The notes: generated from the letters alone by a model not told the origin. DNA of 40,394 nucleotides from Bdellovibrionales bacterium (GCA_020435205.1 JAGQZY010000018.1:1-40394); one strand, 5' to 3'; counted from the first letter of the stretch, positions 17,150 to 25,554 are shown. Numbers and translations are program-made.

Positions 17150-18233
17150 CTTGCCCCTCTACCATTGGCATTTTGAAGTAAGCAGTAAATGTGCCTTGCA
17201 GTGTCCGCGATGTCCGCGCACGGAAAGAAAAGGCGACTATAAGGTGACAGAGTTATCTTTAGATTTTATTAAAAATCTCACTGAGGATCCACTTTTTCGC
17301 AATCAGGCGTTAAAACTGACTTTTTGTGGAGGGCAAGGGGATCCCATATACAACAGCCAGTTTTTGCAGATTATCGAACATTTGAAAATGGAATTTCCTC
17401 AAATACTGATCACCATAGTGACCAATGGGTCTCATCGCAAAACTGACTGGTGGCGCCGATTGGGGGGATTGCTGACTGCCGGGGATGATATTACTTTTTC
17501 TTTAGATGGGTGGGATCAAGCTTCCAATGAAAAGTACCGAGTGGGGAGTGATTGGCAAAGCATTCTTGCTGCGATTGAAGTCCTTAGGGGACGAGAGGCG
17601 ATGTTGATTTGGAATGCTATCTATTTTCGTTTTAATCAAAATGAAATTGAAAGGATGAGTCGCTTGGCAGAGGACTTAGGCTTTGATGGTTTTCGCCTCA
17701 CTAAAAGTCACCTTTTTGGCAGCCATGGTCATCAACAGTATATGGATCCCGAGTTGGGTTATGATCCTTTGGAGCCAGATGAAACACTGGTTTCTCAGTG
17801 GGGAAAAACAGAGAAGTCAAAAATTTGGTTTACTAAAGGGAGTGAACGCTTTCAAAATTTTAACAAAAAATACGCTTCCTTTAATGCCATGAAAAAAGAA
17901 CTTACGGATGGCCTCAGGGCTAAGCAGAGTGCTTACCGGTTACTTCCGAATTGTTTGATAGGTTTTCGTGGATGTTATGTCGATGCTGAAGGCTATTTTT
18001 ATCCTTGTAGTTGGGTGAGCCATCCCCAATCGGATAAAGCCAGACATTTTTTCAAGAATGAGTTTTTCCCAGTTCATCAGAAGGAACTGAACTTGCACCA
18101 TCATAGCCTGAGTGAAGTCTTAGACATCAAGGCCTGGGATGAATTGACTTCCACGTGGTTTCCCCAGGGCCCTGAGCCTTTTATCGAGTGCCAGAGAAAA
18201 TGTCATAAAGAGGTGTTTCCCGATGTCCCTTGA
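17136..18233 (+). CDS. radical SAM protein with C-terminal SPASM-like cysteines
   Basis: A 365-aa radical S-adenosylmethionine enzyme. The 4Fe-4S motif CxxxCxxC is at the N-terminus (Cys19, Cys23, Cys26). The barrel continues with FCGGQGDP (the GGE-like SAM contact) and LTIVTNGS/SLDGWD-type strands. A second cysteine set near the C-terminus, CLIGFRGC, YPCSW and CQRKC, suggests an auxiliary cluster domain of SPASM or twitch type. The start is TTG 17136 with GAGGTGA 3 nt upstream, inside the end of the preceding gene. Members of this group act on peptides, sugars or other small molecules; no precursor peptide is obvious nearby. Its 3' end overlaps the SDR-like gene by 11 bp, completing a tightly packed cassette. 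Confidence 0.85.
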   Translation: MKTFNLPLYHWHFEVSSKCALQCPRCPRTERKGDYKVTELSLDFIKNLTEDPLFRNQALKLTFCGGQGDPIYNSQFLQIIEHLKMEFPQILITIVTNGSHRKTDWWRRLGGLLTAGDDITFSLDGWDQASNEKYRVGSDWQSILAAIEVLRGREAMLIWNAIYFRFNQNEIERMSRLAEDLGFDGFRLTKSHLFGSHGHQQYMDPELGYDPLEPDETLVSQWGKTEKSKIWFTKGSERFQNFNKKYASFNAMKKELTDGLRAKQSAYRLLPNCLIGFRGCYVDAEGYFYPCSWVSHPQSDKARHFFKNEFFPVHQKELNLHHHSLSEVLDIKAWDELTSTWFPQGPEPFIECQRKCHKEVFPDVP

Positions 18234-18780
18234 GCAGAGTTCTATTTTTATGACAGGTGGCTCAAAGGGCTTTAGTCGACTTTTGTGGGACTGTCTTCCT
18301 AGGCAAAAGAAATCTTTTTGTCGTGCAACGGGATACGACCTGAAGCGGGATGAAGATATTGTCAAAATGGCTCAGGAAAGCCTCAATTGCGATATTTTTA
18401 TAAACTACACCCACGTGGATTTTCAACAGACGGAACTTCTCTATCAAGTTTTTGCCAATTGGAAACAGAAGGGGAAAAAGGGCCTAATAGTTAATATTGG
18501 CTCCTTTGCCACTTATGAAGTCAAACCAGAAGTTAAACTCTGGGTGGCCTCAAAATATAGCTTAGATGTCGCTAACCAGCAGTGTTGCAAGGAGGCCATC
18601 GGTGAAAAACTTCCTTTTAGGGTTTGCTTGCTCAAGTTAGGTTTTCTTTCGGCCCCAGAAAACCAGGATAAACCTCACTGGGATGGGCGGGGGCATAGCC
18701 CTGAACAAATCATAGAAGCTTTGCAGCTTGTTTTTCAGAGCTCTCAAGCCATCGACGAGATAGTGATTCGTCCGTCTTAA
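18223..18780 (+). CDS. degenerate short-chain dehydrogenase-like protein
   Basis: A 185-aa protein, shorter than the usual 240-260 aa classical SDR. The cofactor loop TGGSKGFSR (residues 11-19) is recognisable as TGxxxGxG-like, with the last Gly replaced. A NYTHVD segment takes the place of NNAG. Ser94 (NIGSFA) matches the catalytic Ser, and Lys111 matches the catalytic Lys, but the Tyr of YxxxK is Trp107. The central acidic and helix regions are short. It may bind a nucleotide without the usual dehydrogenase chemistry. ATG 18223 has AGAGGTG about 8 nt upstream and overlaps the radical SAM gene by 11 bp. A terminator follows directly, so this is the last gene of the cassette. Confidence 0.7.
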   Translation: MSLEQSSIFMTGGSKGFSRLLWDCLPRQKKSFCRATGYDLKRDEDIVKMAQESLNCDIFINYTHVDFQQTELLYQVFANWKQKGKKGLIVNIGSFATYEVKPEVKLWVASKYSLDVANQQCCKEAIGEKLPFRVCLLKLGFLSAPENQDKPHWDGRGHSPEQIIEALQLVFQSSQAIDEIVIRPS

Positions 18781-18804
18781 CTGTCTCGATTTGAGACAGT
18801 TTTC
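18779..18804 (+). terminator. rho-independent terminator after the oxidative cassette
   Basis: AACTGTCTC-GATTT-GAGACAGTT, a 9-bp perfect stem beginning at the stop codon of the SDR-like gene. It is followed by a short TTTCT tail, so the U tract is modest. Confidence 0.65.
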
Positions 18805-18925
18805 TAAAGTCTAAACAAGAGGGTTACAATTATTGGCCTTTTGCAAAATCTATGGGCTGAGGAGCCCTTTATTTGTATCTCCCTGGCCTTGGAATTGCTT
18901 TTGTAGTGGCTAAGGAGAAAACCCT

Positions 18926-19621
18926 ATGAAAGCCTTAGCGATTTTGATGAGCCTTATTTTAAGCCTTCCTGCATGGAGCCATGGACCACAGGGAAAGGTC
19001 ATGACGGCATTTGAATTGAGTTCCAAGTTGAGCTCAGCTTGGGCCCAGCGCTTACCTAAAAATTTGCGCAACCAAGTCGTGCAAGTGCAGACGGCCAGCC
19101 AAAACCAGATTCGATTTTCTATCAAGGGTTTCCCCTTTGAGATGACCCGTTTACAAGGTGAAGATGCTGTCATGCAACTTAACGATAAGAAGTTTTACCC
19201 TTCTGATTTTCGCAGCCCCACAGCTCTTTTAAAAAGTCTAAAACGCAAGGTGGGTGCGAACCACTACTCTCTTTTTGATTGGTTTTTACCTAGAGCCCAG
19301 GCTCGTCAAGTTGTATTAGACCTTACGGATGCTCAGATTATTCAATTACAACAAAAGGGTTATAATGTGCAATCCTATCAGCCGACGATGACCCTTGCAC
19401 AAATGCAAAACCTTTATAGCCCAACAACGATGAATGCCTTAGTGGCGATGGTTGCGAATTTTATGGGTGGAGCGAATGCTCTTGGTCAGAACCCAGCCTT
19501 TGCCGCCGCTCTTGGTTTTGATCCGAACACTTATCAATATGTCCAACCGTGGCGACCAGCCGGTCAAACGGCCCCTACAATCCAGCCACTGAAGTTTACC
19601 AGTGGAGTGAGCACTCACTGA
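18926..19621 (+). CDS. unknown exported protein
   Basis: A 231-aa protein with a clear Sec signal peptide (about residues 1-19, ending LPAWSHG). The start ATG 18926 has AAGGAG 8 nt upstream. The mature chain is soluble, with a Gln-rich middle (IIQLQQKGYNVQSYQP) and a Gly/Ala/Asn/Pro-rich C-terminus ending in VSTH. It has no cysteine, so disulfides are absent. I do not recognise any family and give no function. A short imperfect hairpin (GGGCT/AGCCC at 18854-18867) lies in the leader region, of unclear meaning. The gene is monocistronic as far as can be seen; the ftsK-like gene follows after 149 bp. Confidence 0.75.
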   Translation: MKALAILMSLILSLPAWSHGPQGKVMTAFELSSKLSSAWAQRLPKNLRNQVVQVQTASQNQIRFSIKGFPFEMTRLQGEDAVMQLNDKKFYPSDFRSPTALLKSLKRKVGANHYSLFDWFLPRAQARQVVLDLTDAQIIQLQQKGYNVQSYQPTMTLAQMQNLYSPTTMNALVAMVANFMGGANALGQNPAFAAALGFDPNTYQYVQPWRPAGQTAPTIQPLKFTSGVSTH

Positions 19622-19770
19622 TTGTTGAGAAAACGGGGTCTATGACTGACGAAAATTGTCAGAAAGGACTGGTTTCGACACTGCATAAGCCTCGATAAAG
19701 CTTTTGTTTTCGCTCATGATGGCCTCAATTTTGCATTTTCATAAGTGAATTTTAAAAAATAGAGGACAAC

Positions 19771-22068
19771 ATGTTGAAAATTTCAAGATTGGAAACTCGT
19801 TTTCAGGAGATTATCTTTTTACTCACGATCACCTTCGCCTTGAGTATCACGGTCGGTGGCCTTTCTTATCTCACCATGAGTGAACAGGGCTTTTTGACGG
19901 TCGCAGGCCAAAGTGGGTCTTCAATGGTGAAGTCTGGATTTTCCCTCTTTGGTTATAGCTATTTCTTCATTGTGCTTTTTGTACTCCACATGGGACATCT
20001 AGCATTAGGTACAGCTCATCATGTTCGCGATTTAGCTCGCAGCCTTCCTATTTATCTTAAAAGTTTTTGTGTTTACTTTATTGTTCTTTTGTTAATTTCT
20101 AGCTTTTTGACAGTCCTTGCTAGCTACAATATGTGGGAAACCAAAAATCTATTAATGTACGGTCATGGTGGCTGGTTTGGAGCTACACTGGGTGGCTTTT
20201 TATTCAAAAGTTTTGGTCTTTTTGGCGCCTTTGTTGTTTTATTTTCTTTGACTTCGATCATTGGCATTTCTGCTGGTTATATGGAAATCGTTCATTCCTT
20301 TTATGTGATGAAAGATATTCTTGGCGAAATCTTTGAAAAGATTATTGATCAAGGTCCGAATATGGCAAAAAACCTGGGGCACAAAGTGGTTGAATTCATG
20401 GACCAAAAGCCTCAATATGCCACAGCTGCGGCTCGCATTGCTACTCCCGCCCCTAAACCGCAACGCCGGTTGAATCCTCACATGCCAGGATTGCATCAGG
20501 GCGGCCGACTCGCGACGGATCATTATCATATATTCAGAGAGCCCCTCATTGAAGAAAGCAAAGAAGAGGTGGCTAAACATCTTGTTGAAGAAACTTTGGA
20601 AAGAGCCCAACAACACGAGTTGATCAGCGAAACAGTCCCTGCCGCCCAAGCTTTAACTCCTGCTGTTGAAATTCAGCATCAGGAACCCATTGTTGAGAAG
20701 CCTAAAAAGCGCGCTTCAAGAAAAAAGAAAGCCCAGGTTGAAGAGGCCTCTGTTGTTAAGGAAGAGCCTGCTCCGGTCGAGGCGAAAGCCAATAGCGAAG
20801 ATGAAATTGAGGAAGTGGAAATTCAAGCCTGGACAAAGCGTTACTCAAAGATTCCATTGAGTCTTTTAGAAAAAGCAGAAAAGCGCAGTAAAAAAAGCCA
20901 AAAAGAAATCGACGAAATTTGTGCTTTGTTAACTGACCGCTTAGAGAGCTTTGGCATTCGTGGTGAGATCATTAAAGCCCACCAAGGGGTGACTTTGACT
21001 ATGTTTGAATTTCAACCCGCTGCTGGGATGAAATTGAGCAAAATTCAAAGTCTCAGTGATGACTTGGCTCTTGTTTTAGGCGCCAAAGCCATTCGCATTT
21101 TGACTCCTATCCCTGGTAAAATGACCGTAGGAATTGAAGTTCCTAATAAAGAAGTGGGCTTGCTTCGCTTTTCAGAACTTGTCGATGCCTGCATGAAAAA
21201 GAAAAATCAAGAACTTCCCATCCCCTTAGGCATTGACGTTTATAATAATGTGCATGTGAATGATCTAGCAAAAATGCCACATATTTTAGTTTCTGGTACC
21301 ACAGGCTCTGGGAAAAGTGTTTTTATGAACTCTTTGATTTCGGGTCTTTTGTTTCACAAATCACCGAAAGAGCTTCGCTTTTTGATGATCGACCCAAAGA
21401 TGATTGAGCTCAGTCCTTACAATGGTATCCCCCACCTGTTAAAGCCAGTGGTGACTGATGTTGTAGAAGCCAAAAACCTATTGGTCTGGGCGGAAAGAGA
21501 AATGGATAAGCGCTATCAGATTTTCTCTGATATGCAGGCCAAGAACATAGTTTCTTTTAATGAAGCGGTGAAAAAAGGCTCCAAACGCGCTATTGAAGGT
21601 CGCTTAGGTCGTAAGATCGAGTGGTCCTTTCAAGAAATGCCTTATATTGTGATTGTGATTGATGAACTCGCTGATTTAATGCTCACTCAAGGCAAAGACG
21701 TGGAACGACCCATCACTCGCATTGCGCAAAAAGCCAGAGCCGCCGGCATTCACTTAGTTATGGCGACTCAGCGTCCTTCATCAGACATTGTGACAGGTCT
21801 TATTAAAACCAATTTCCCTACACGAGTTTCATTTAAAGTGTCATCGAGCATTGATTCAAGAACCATTTTGGATCAGCCAGGGGCGGAAAAACTTCTGGGC
21901 AACGGTGACATGCTTTATATGGCTCAAGGTAAAGCGATCGAGCGTTTGCAGGGAAGTTTTATGACTGAAGAAGAAGTGAAGAAGGTCGTGCGTGCTGTCA
22001 CTGCCCAAGGTGGTTCCAGTAAGGCCAGCACCACTCGCTCTCGTCGCGGTCGCAAAAAAACCGAATAG
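19771..22068 (+). CDS. ftsK: FtsK/SpoIIIE-type DNA translocase lacking a gamma domain
   Basis: A 765-aa septal DNA pump that would move chromosome ends through the closing division septum. Four or so membrane helices occupy about residues 15-175. A charged Glu/Lys/Ala/Pro-rich linker runs to about 355. The alpha and beta motor domains follow, with Walker A GTTGSGKS (509-516) and Walker B VIVIDELADLM (Asp631, Glu632). The conserved RPSSDIVTGLIKTNFPTR and SRTILDQPGAEKLLG blocks come next. The chain then ends about 30 residues after the motor with a basic tail (RSRRGRKK). The winged-helix gamma domain of E. coli and Bacillus proteins, which reads KOPS/SRS sites and activates XerD, is not seen. 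The start ATG has AGAGGA upstream. The gene ends 3 bp before the convergent MFS gene. Confidence 0.9.
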   Translation: MLKISRLETRFQEIIFLLTITFALSITVGGLSYLTMSEQGFLTVAGQSGSSMVKSGFSLFGYSYFFIVLFVLHMGHLALGTAHHVRDLARSLPIYLKSFCVYFIVLLLISSFLTVLASYNMWETKNLLMYGHGGWFGATLGGFLFKSFGLFGAFVVLFSLTSIIGISAGYMEIVHSFYVMKDILGEIFEKIIDQGPNMAKNLGHKVVEFMDQKPQYATAAARIATPAPKPQRRLNPHMPGLHQGGRLATDHYHIFREPLIEESKEEVAKHLVEETLERAQQHELISETVPAAQALTPAVEIQHQEPIVEKPKKRASRKKKAQVEEASVVKEEPAPVEAKANSEDEIEEVEIQAWTKRYSKIPLSLLEKAEKRSKKSQKEIDEICALLTDRLESFGIRGEIIKAHQGVTLTMFEFQPAAGMKLSKIQSLSDDLALVLGAKAIRILTPIPGKMTVGIEVPNKEVGLLRFSELVDACMKKKNQELPIPLGIDVYNNVHVNDLAKMPHILVSGTTGSGKSVFMNSLISGLLFHKSPKELRFLMIDPKMIELSPYNGIPHLLKPVVTDVVEAKNLLVWAEREMDKRYQIFSDMQAKNIVSFNEAVKKGSKRAIEGRLGRKIEWSFQEMPYIVIVIDELADLMLTQGKDVERPITRIAQKARAAGIHLVMATQRPSSDIVTGLIKTNFPTRVSFKVSSSIDSRTILDQPGAEKLLGNGDMLYMAQGKAIERLQGSFMTEEEVKKVVRAVTAQGGSSKASTTRSRRGRKKTE

Positions 22069-22071
22069 AAA

Positions 22072-23319
22072 TTAACTGTGCTCTTTTTCTAATGGAACTT
22101 TTGCCAAGAGAACCATTCCGATGATGAAGAGCACCAGAATGGCCAATAGAGAAAGTCTTGGTGAATGAAACATAAGACTTGTGAGCCCAACTAAGAAGGG
22201 TCCAAGCACGGCCGAAAATTTTCCAAACATATTGTAAAAGCCGTAGTATTCAGCAGCGTGCTCATGGGGGATCATTTGCCCAAACAGAGATCGACTCAGC
22301 GCCTGTACGCCCCCTTGCACCAGTCCCAGGGCTGTGGCGAGGATAAAGAAGTGGGTGGGGGTTTGGATGAAGGCTCCGACCGAGCACACGAGACAATAGA
22401 CGAAAAGCCCTAAAAAGATCCCTTTGCGGGTTCCGATCTTATGGGCCAGGTAGCTCATGGCAATGGTGGCAGGAAAACCGACAAATTGGACGAGCACGAT
22501 GGCTTTAATGAGGTCGGAGGATTCCATGCCAATGGAAAGGGCAAAATCCACGGCCATTTTGTAAATAGTATGAACACCATCAATATAAAAAAAGTAAGCG
22601 ATCAAAAAAATAAAAATAGCCTTGTTTTCGCGAACCTTACTGAGTGTTTTTAAAACTTCGCGCACACCAGAAAGGGCGTCCTGCCCATTGGGGGTTGCTT
22701 TGACTTCGCGCACATAAATGATGAGGGGGATGGTAAAGACAAGCCACCAGACTCCCACACTGAGGAAAGCCCATCTGACACCTTCTGCAGGACTCTCAAG
22801 GCCAAACATAGCAGGTTGGGTGACCATCATAGCATTGACGACAACAAGGAGGCCTCCGCCCAAATAGCCCAAGCCATAGCCTAGGCCAGACACCACATTG
22901 TAGTGTTTGCTATCAGTCACTGAGACGAGAAGAGAGTCATAAAAAAGGTTGCCACCAGTAAAGCCTAGCCAGGATAGTCCGTAGACGAGCAGGGCTCCCT
23001 GCCACTGTCCTTGGGGAATAAAAAAGAAAAGTCCACAACAGCAGGCTCCAAATAAGGCGAAGGCCACTAAGCCCCGTTTTTGCCAGCCTTTGATGTCACC
23101 AATGCTGCCTAAAAAGGGAGCAACCATTGCAAACAAAAGTGCGGCAATGGACATGGTTGTGCCCAGATAAAAGGTGCTCTCCGTCGCCTCTAGACCAGCG
23201 CTCCAGTATTTTTTGTAAAAGATGGGGAAGAAGGCGGCAACGACGGTGGTGGCAAATGCCGAGTTCCCCCAATCGTACATGGCCCACGAAATCACCGGTC
23301 GAGACATCCATTTTTTCAT
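22072..23319 (-). CDS. MFS transporter, UMF1 (Atg22-like) family
   Basis: A 415-aa transporter with about 12 hydrophobic helices. The N-terminus ISWAMYDWGNSAFATT is the hallmark of the UMF1 group, related to the yeast vacuolar amino-acid effluxer Atg22. The bacterial members' substrates are mostly unknown, so amino acids or related solutes are only a guess. Other supporting segments are GFTGGNLFYDSLL and VQGGVQALSRSLFGQMIP, both typical of the group. The ATG at 23319 has GGAAG 5 nt upstream. The gene is convergent with ftsK, separated by 3 bp, and divergent from the FKBP gene. Confidence 0.88.
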   Translation of the reverse strand: MKKWMSRPVISWAMYDWGNSAFATTVVAAFFPIFYKKYWSAGLEATESTFYLGTTMSIAALLFAMVAPFLGSIGDIKGWQKRGLVAFALFGACCCGLFFFIPQGQWQGALLVYGLSWLGFTGGNLFYDSLLVSVTDSKHYNVVSGLGYGLGYLGGGLLVVVNAMMVTQPAMFGLESPAEGVRWAFLSVGVWWLVFTIPLIIYVREVKATPNGQDALSGVREVLKTLSKVRENKAIFIFLIAYFFYIDGVHTIYKMAVDFALSIGMESSDLIKAIVLVQFVGFPATIAMSYLAHKIGTRKGIFLGLFVYCLVCSVGAFIQTPTHFFILATALGLVQGGVQALSRSLFGQMIPHEHAAEYYGFYNMFGKFSAVLGPFLVGLTSLMFHSPRLSLLAILVLFIIGMVLLAKVPLEKEHS

Positions 23320-23441
23320 GAAGACTTCCTACCAGCTTTTTACAAAGAGTCATGAAAATGGATGATGGGCGACGCGTTAGTTGATGAAATCCAAAAAAAA
23401 GGGGGTGAGAATGGGGCGAATATTAAAAGGAGAGTGCTTCT

Positions 23442-24179
23442 ATGAAAAGATTCACGATGATTACTATTGCTGTCAGTTTTGCTGCTTTGACGGCTTGTAA
23501 TAAAATGCAAAATGCAGCGAAACCATCTTTAAGTTCTGATGACGATAAAACAGTTTACGCCATTGGTGTGGACATGGGTTCTAAGCTTAAGACTCTTCAA
23601 CTTAGCAGCAATGAAATGAATATCCTTAAAATGGGTATCGATGAAGGCGCTGCTGGAACTGAGCCTAAAGTGGATATGAAAACCCAAATCATGAAAGTGG
23701 GCGACCTTCTAAGAACTCGCGCACAAAAGTTTGCTGAAAAAGAAAAAGAGGCTGCCTCAACATTCTTAGCCAACGCTGAGAAAGCAAAAGGTGCAACGAA
23801 AACAGAAACAGGTCTTATCTTTGTAGAAACGGAAGCCGGTTCTGGTGATAGCCCCACTCCTGCTGATCGTGTGAAGGTGAACTATCATGGTACACTTCGC
23901 GACGGTACAGTCTTTGACTCCACCCGAGAGCGTGGACAGCCAGCCACTTTCCGTTTAGATCGCGTGATCAAGTGTTGGACAGAAGGTGTACAAAAAATGA
24001 AAGCCGGCGGAAAAGCTGAGCTTTACTGTCCTGCTGAAATCGCTTATGGCGATCGTGGTGCTCCACCAAAAATTCCCCCAGGTGCGGCTCTTAAGTTTGA
24101 AGTGGAACTCCTTGAAGTTGTTAAAGGTGACACTCCTCAAGCCGCAAAGCCTTCAGATAAAGCTAAAAAGACTAACTAA
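23442..24179 (+). CDS. FKBP-type peptidyl-prolyl isomerase lipoprotein (Mip/FkpA-like)
   Basis: A 245-aa periplasmic protein-folding enzyme. The signal peptide ends in a lipobox, LTAC (Cys19), so it is membrane anchored. Residues about 35-115 form a helical FKBP_N dimerisation region. The FKBP domain (about residues 120-230) contains VKVNYHGTLRDGTVFDST, the Trp floor of the active site in IKCWTEG, and AYGDRGAPPKIPPGAALKFEVELLEV. The Lys-rich tail is short. The start has AAAGGAGAG about 8 nt before the ATG. A strong terminator follows, so it is monocistronic. It is the second exported prolyl isomerase in the window, beside the cyclophilin. Confidence 0.92.
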   Translation: MKRFTMITIAVSFAALTACNKMQNAAKPSLSSDDDKTVYAIGVDMGSKLKTLQLSSNEMNILKMGIDEGAAGTEPKVDMKTQIMKVGDLLRTRAQKFAEKEKEAASTFLANAEKAKGATKTETGLIFVETEAGSGDSPTPADRVKVNYHGTLRDGTVFDSTRERGQPATFRLDRVIKCWTEGVQKMKAGGKAELYCPAEIAYGDRGAPPKIPPGAALKFEVELLEVVKGDTPQAAKPSDKAKKTN

Positions 24180-24203
24180 GTCGTAAGCTTTTCAATTCGA
24201 AAT

Positions 24204-24234
24204 AAAAAAAGCTCTCTTTCGAGAGCTTTTTTTT
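24204..24234. terminator. bidirectional rho-independent terminator
   Basis: A7-GCTCTC-TTTC-GAGAGC-T8 hairpin, symmetric, so it can end the FKBP transcript (plus) and the ferredoxin transcript (minus). Confidence 0.9.
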
Positions 24235-24238
24235 ACTT

Positions 24239-24286
24239 TACCGGATATCCGATATACCTGGATCCTCGTATACTTGATATCCGGTA
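24239..24286. repeat. 48-nt interrupted palindrome between convergent genes
   Basis: Outer arms TACCGGATATC (24239-24249) and GATATCCGGTA (24276-24286) are perfect 11-bp complements. The inside continues to pair after a 3-nt break (TATAC with GTATA) and ends on a central GGATCC. No T tract follows, and a strong terminator lies 5 bp away, so it is not needed as a terminator. It could be a protein-binding site or an extragenic repeat unit; no second copy is seen in this window. Confidence 0.6.
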
Positions 24287-24295
24287 TTGTAGGAG

Positions 24296-24571
24296 TTAGT
24301 CGGGGTATTTTATTTTTAGGGTAGGGGTCGTGGGCTTTGCGCAACAAGTGAGGATTTCCCCTGAAGCGATTTCATCCTCAGTGAGAGCGTCGGCATCTTC
24401 CATTTGCACTTCGCCTTCAAGCACTGTGGCTTGGCAAGAGTTGCAAGTTCCAGACATGCAAGCATAAGGAGCATCAATGCCATTGCGGAGGGCTCCATCT
24501 AAAATGGTCTCGTCATCATCCATTTCAAATTCGTGGACATCGCCGTAGAGTTCTAGGGTCACTTTTTTCAT
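24296..24571 (-). CDS. plant-type 2Fe-2S ferredoxin
   Basis: A 91-aa soluble electron carrier of the beta-grasp type. Cluster ligands follow the expected C-x4-C-x2-C-x29-C pattern: Cys38, Cys43, Cys46 and Cys76, with an additional Cys77. The Asp/Glu-rich surface (EMDDDETILDGAL, MEDADALTEDE) fits docking to a reductase or oxygenase. It resembles the C-terminal ferredoxin domain of PaaE-type reductases, but stands alone here. The ATG at 24571 has AGGTGAG about 8 nt upstream. It is not linked to any oxygenase gene in the immediate region; the EamA gene is divergent. Its partner cannot be named. Confidence 0.9.
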   Translation of the reverse strand: MKKVTLELYGDVHEFEMDDDETILDGALRNGIDAPYACMSGTCNSCQATVLEGEVQMEDADALTEDEIASGEILTCCAKPTTPTLKIKYPD

Positions 24572-24681
24572 GTTTTAGACTCACCTTTAAAATCCAATTT
24601 ATAAAAGATCTCGCTATTAAATGCACCCCGTTAATAGAATAACAAGGTGCATTTGTCAGCAAATTTGAGGATGTTGGGCCC

Positions 24682-25515
24682 ATGGCTCAATCCGTGATGT
24701 ATTTGTTAATCTCTACCACATTATTCTCCTTGATTAATGTGGGTGTGAAATGGATCGACCATTTGCCGGCGTCCGAGATCGTGGTCTTTCGCGGAAGCCT
24801 TTCGCTTTTAATCTGTTACCTGCTCATTAAAAAAAAGGGAATCCCTCTCTTAGGGAAAAATCGCAAAATTTTATTTTTGAGGGGTTTTTTTGGAACTTTA
24901 GCCCTGTTCTCACTTTTTATTTGCCTGCAAAAAATCCCTCTGGCTGTAGCGACGACACTCATTAATCTGTCACCAATTCTTACTGTGGTGATCTCGCAAA
25001 TTTTTCTCAAAGAGAAAGCTCATCCCATTCAATGGGGTTTTTTGCTCCTCTCCTTTTTAGGAGTCTATCTCGCCAGGGGTGGAGTCGAGCCAGTGCCAAT
25101 GGAGTGGATTGTTTTGGGCTTTTTTGCGGCTCTGTTTGCGGGGGCCGCCTACACTTGTGTCCGGCAATTGCGTTTGAGTGAAGACCCCTTGGTGGTGATC
25201 ATGTACTTTCCCCTCGTCACGATTCCTATGATCAGTCCAGTGATGGTTTATGAGTGGGTGACGCCGAAAAACTGGGACTGGGCTGTTCTCGTTGGGATTG
25301 GGCTTCTGACCCAAGTGGCTCAATATTTTATGACTCTGGCCTACCAAAGGGAGAAGGCCGCCAAAATTATGGTGTTTAATTATGCGGGCCTTCTTTGGGC
25401 GGTGCTGTGGGGCTGGTTGTTTTTCCATGAAAGCCTAGAGCCCGTACAGATACTGGGAATCACGATTGTTTTGAGCTGCCTTCTTGGCAATTATTTTGTG
25501 TCACGAAAAGCTTAA
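24682..25515 (+). CDS. EamA/DMT-superfamily transporter
   Basis: A 277-aa membrane protein with about 10 hydrophobic helices in two EamA-type halves. The first half shows SEIVVFRGSLSL and AVATTLINLSPILTVVISQIFLKEK, which is the family's signature stretch. The second half ends LLWAVLWGWLFFHESLEPVQILGI. Drug/metabolite transporters of this kind export amino acids, nucleosides or other small metabolites; the substrate is unknown. No strong ribosome binding site is seen before ATG 24682. The gene is divergent from the ferredoxin gene and followed after 39 bp by arfB, which has its own promoter. Confidence 0.88.
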   Translation: MAQSVMYLLISTTLFSLINVGVKWIDHLPASEIVVFRGSLSLLICYLLIKKKGIPLLGKNRKILFLRGFFGTLALFSLFICLQKIPLAVATTLINLSPILTVVISQIFLKEKAHPIQWGFLLLSFLGVYLARGGVEPVPMEWIVLGFFAALFAGAAYTCVRQLRLSEDPLVVIMYFPLVTIPMISPVMVYEWVTPKNWDWAVLVGIGLLTQVAQYFMTLAYQREKAAKIMVFNYAGLLWAVLWGWLFFHESLEPVQILGITIVLSCLLGNYFVSRKA

Positions 25516-25520
25516 GAGGC

Positions 25521-25549
25521 TTGGACTCTCGAGGCCTTAGGTTTAAACT
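25521..25549 (+). promoter_or_regulatory. putative arfB promoter, leaderless spacing
   Basis: TTGGAC (25521-25526), 17 nt, TAAACT (25544-25549), then 5 nt to the ATG at 25555. The match is moderate and there is no ribosome binding site. Confidence 0.35.
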
Positions 25550-25554
25550 GAAGC

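Noticed and set aside
17136-18233. Radical SAM peptide-maturation (RiPP) system
   Set aside because: No short precursor gene is seen nearby. The 79-aa neighbour lacks a Cys/Gly/Ser/Thr-rich core and a leader-core layout.
18854-18870. GGGCT-GAGG-AGCCC hairpin followed by TTTATTT in the leader of the exported-protein gene
   Set aside because: Only a 5-bp stem and a broken T tract. It could be an attenuator, but there is no leader peptide or alternative fold visible.
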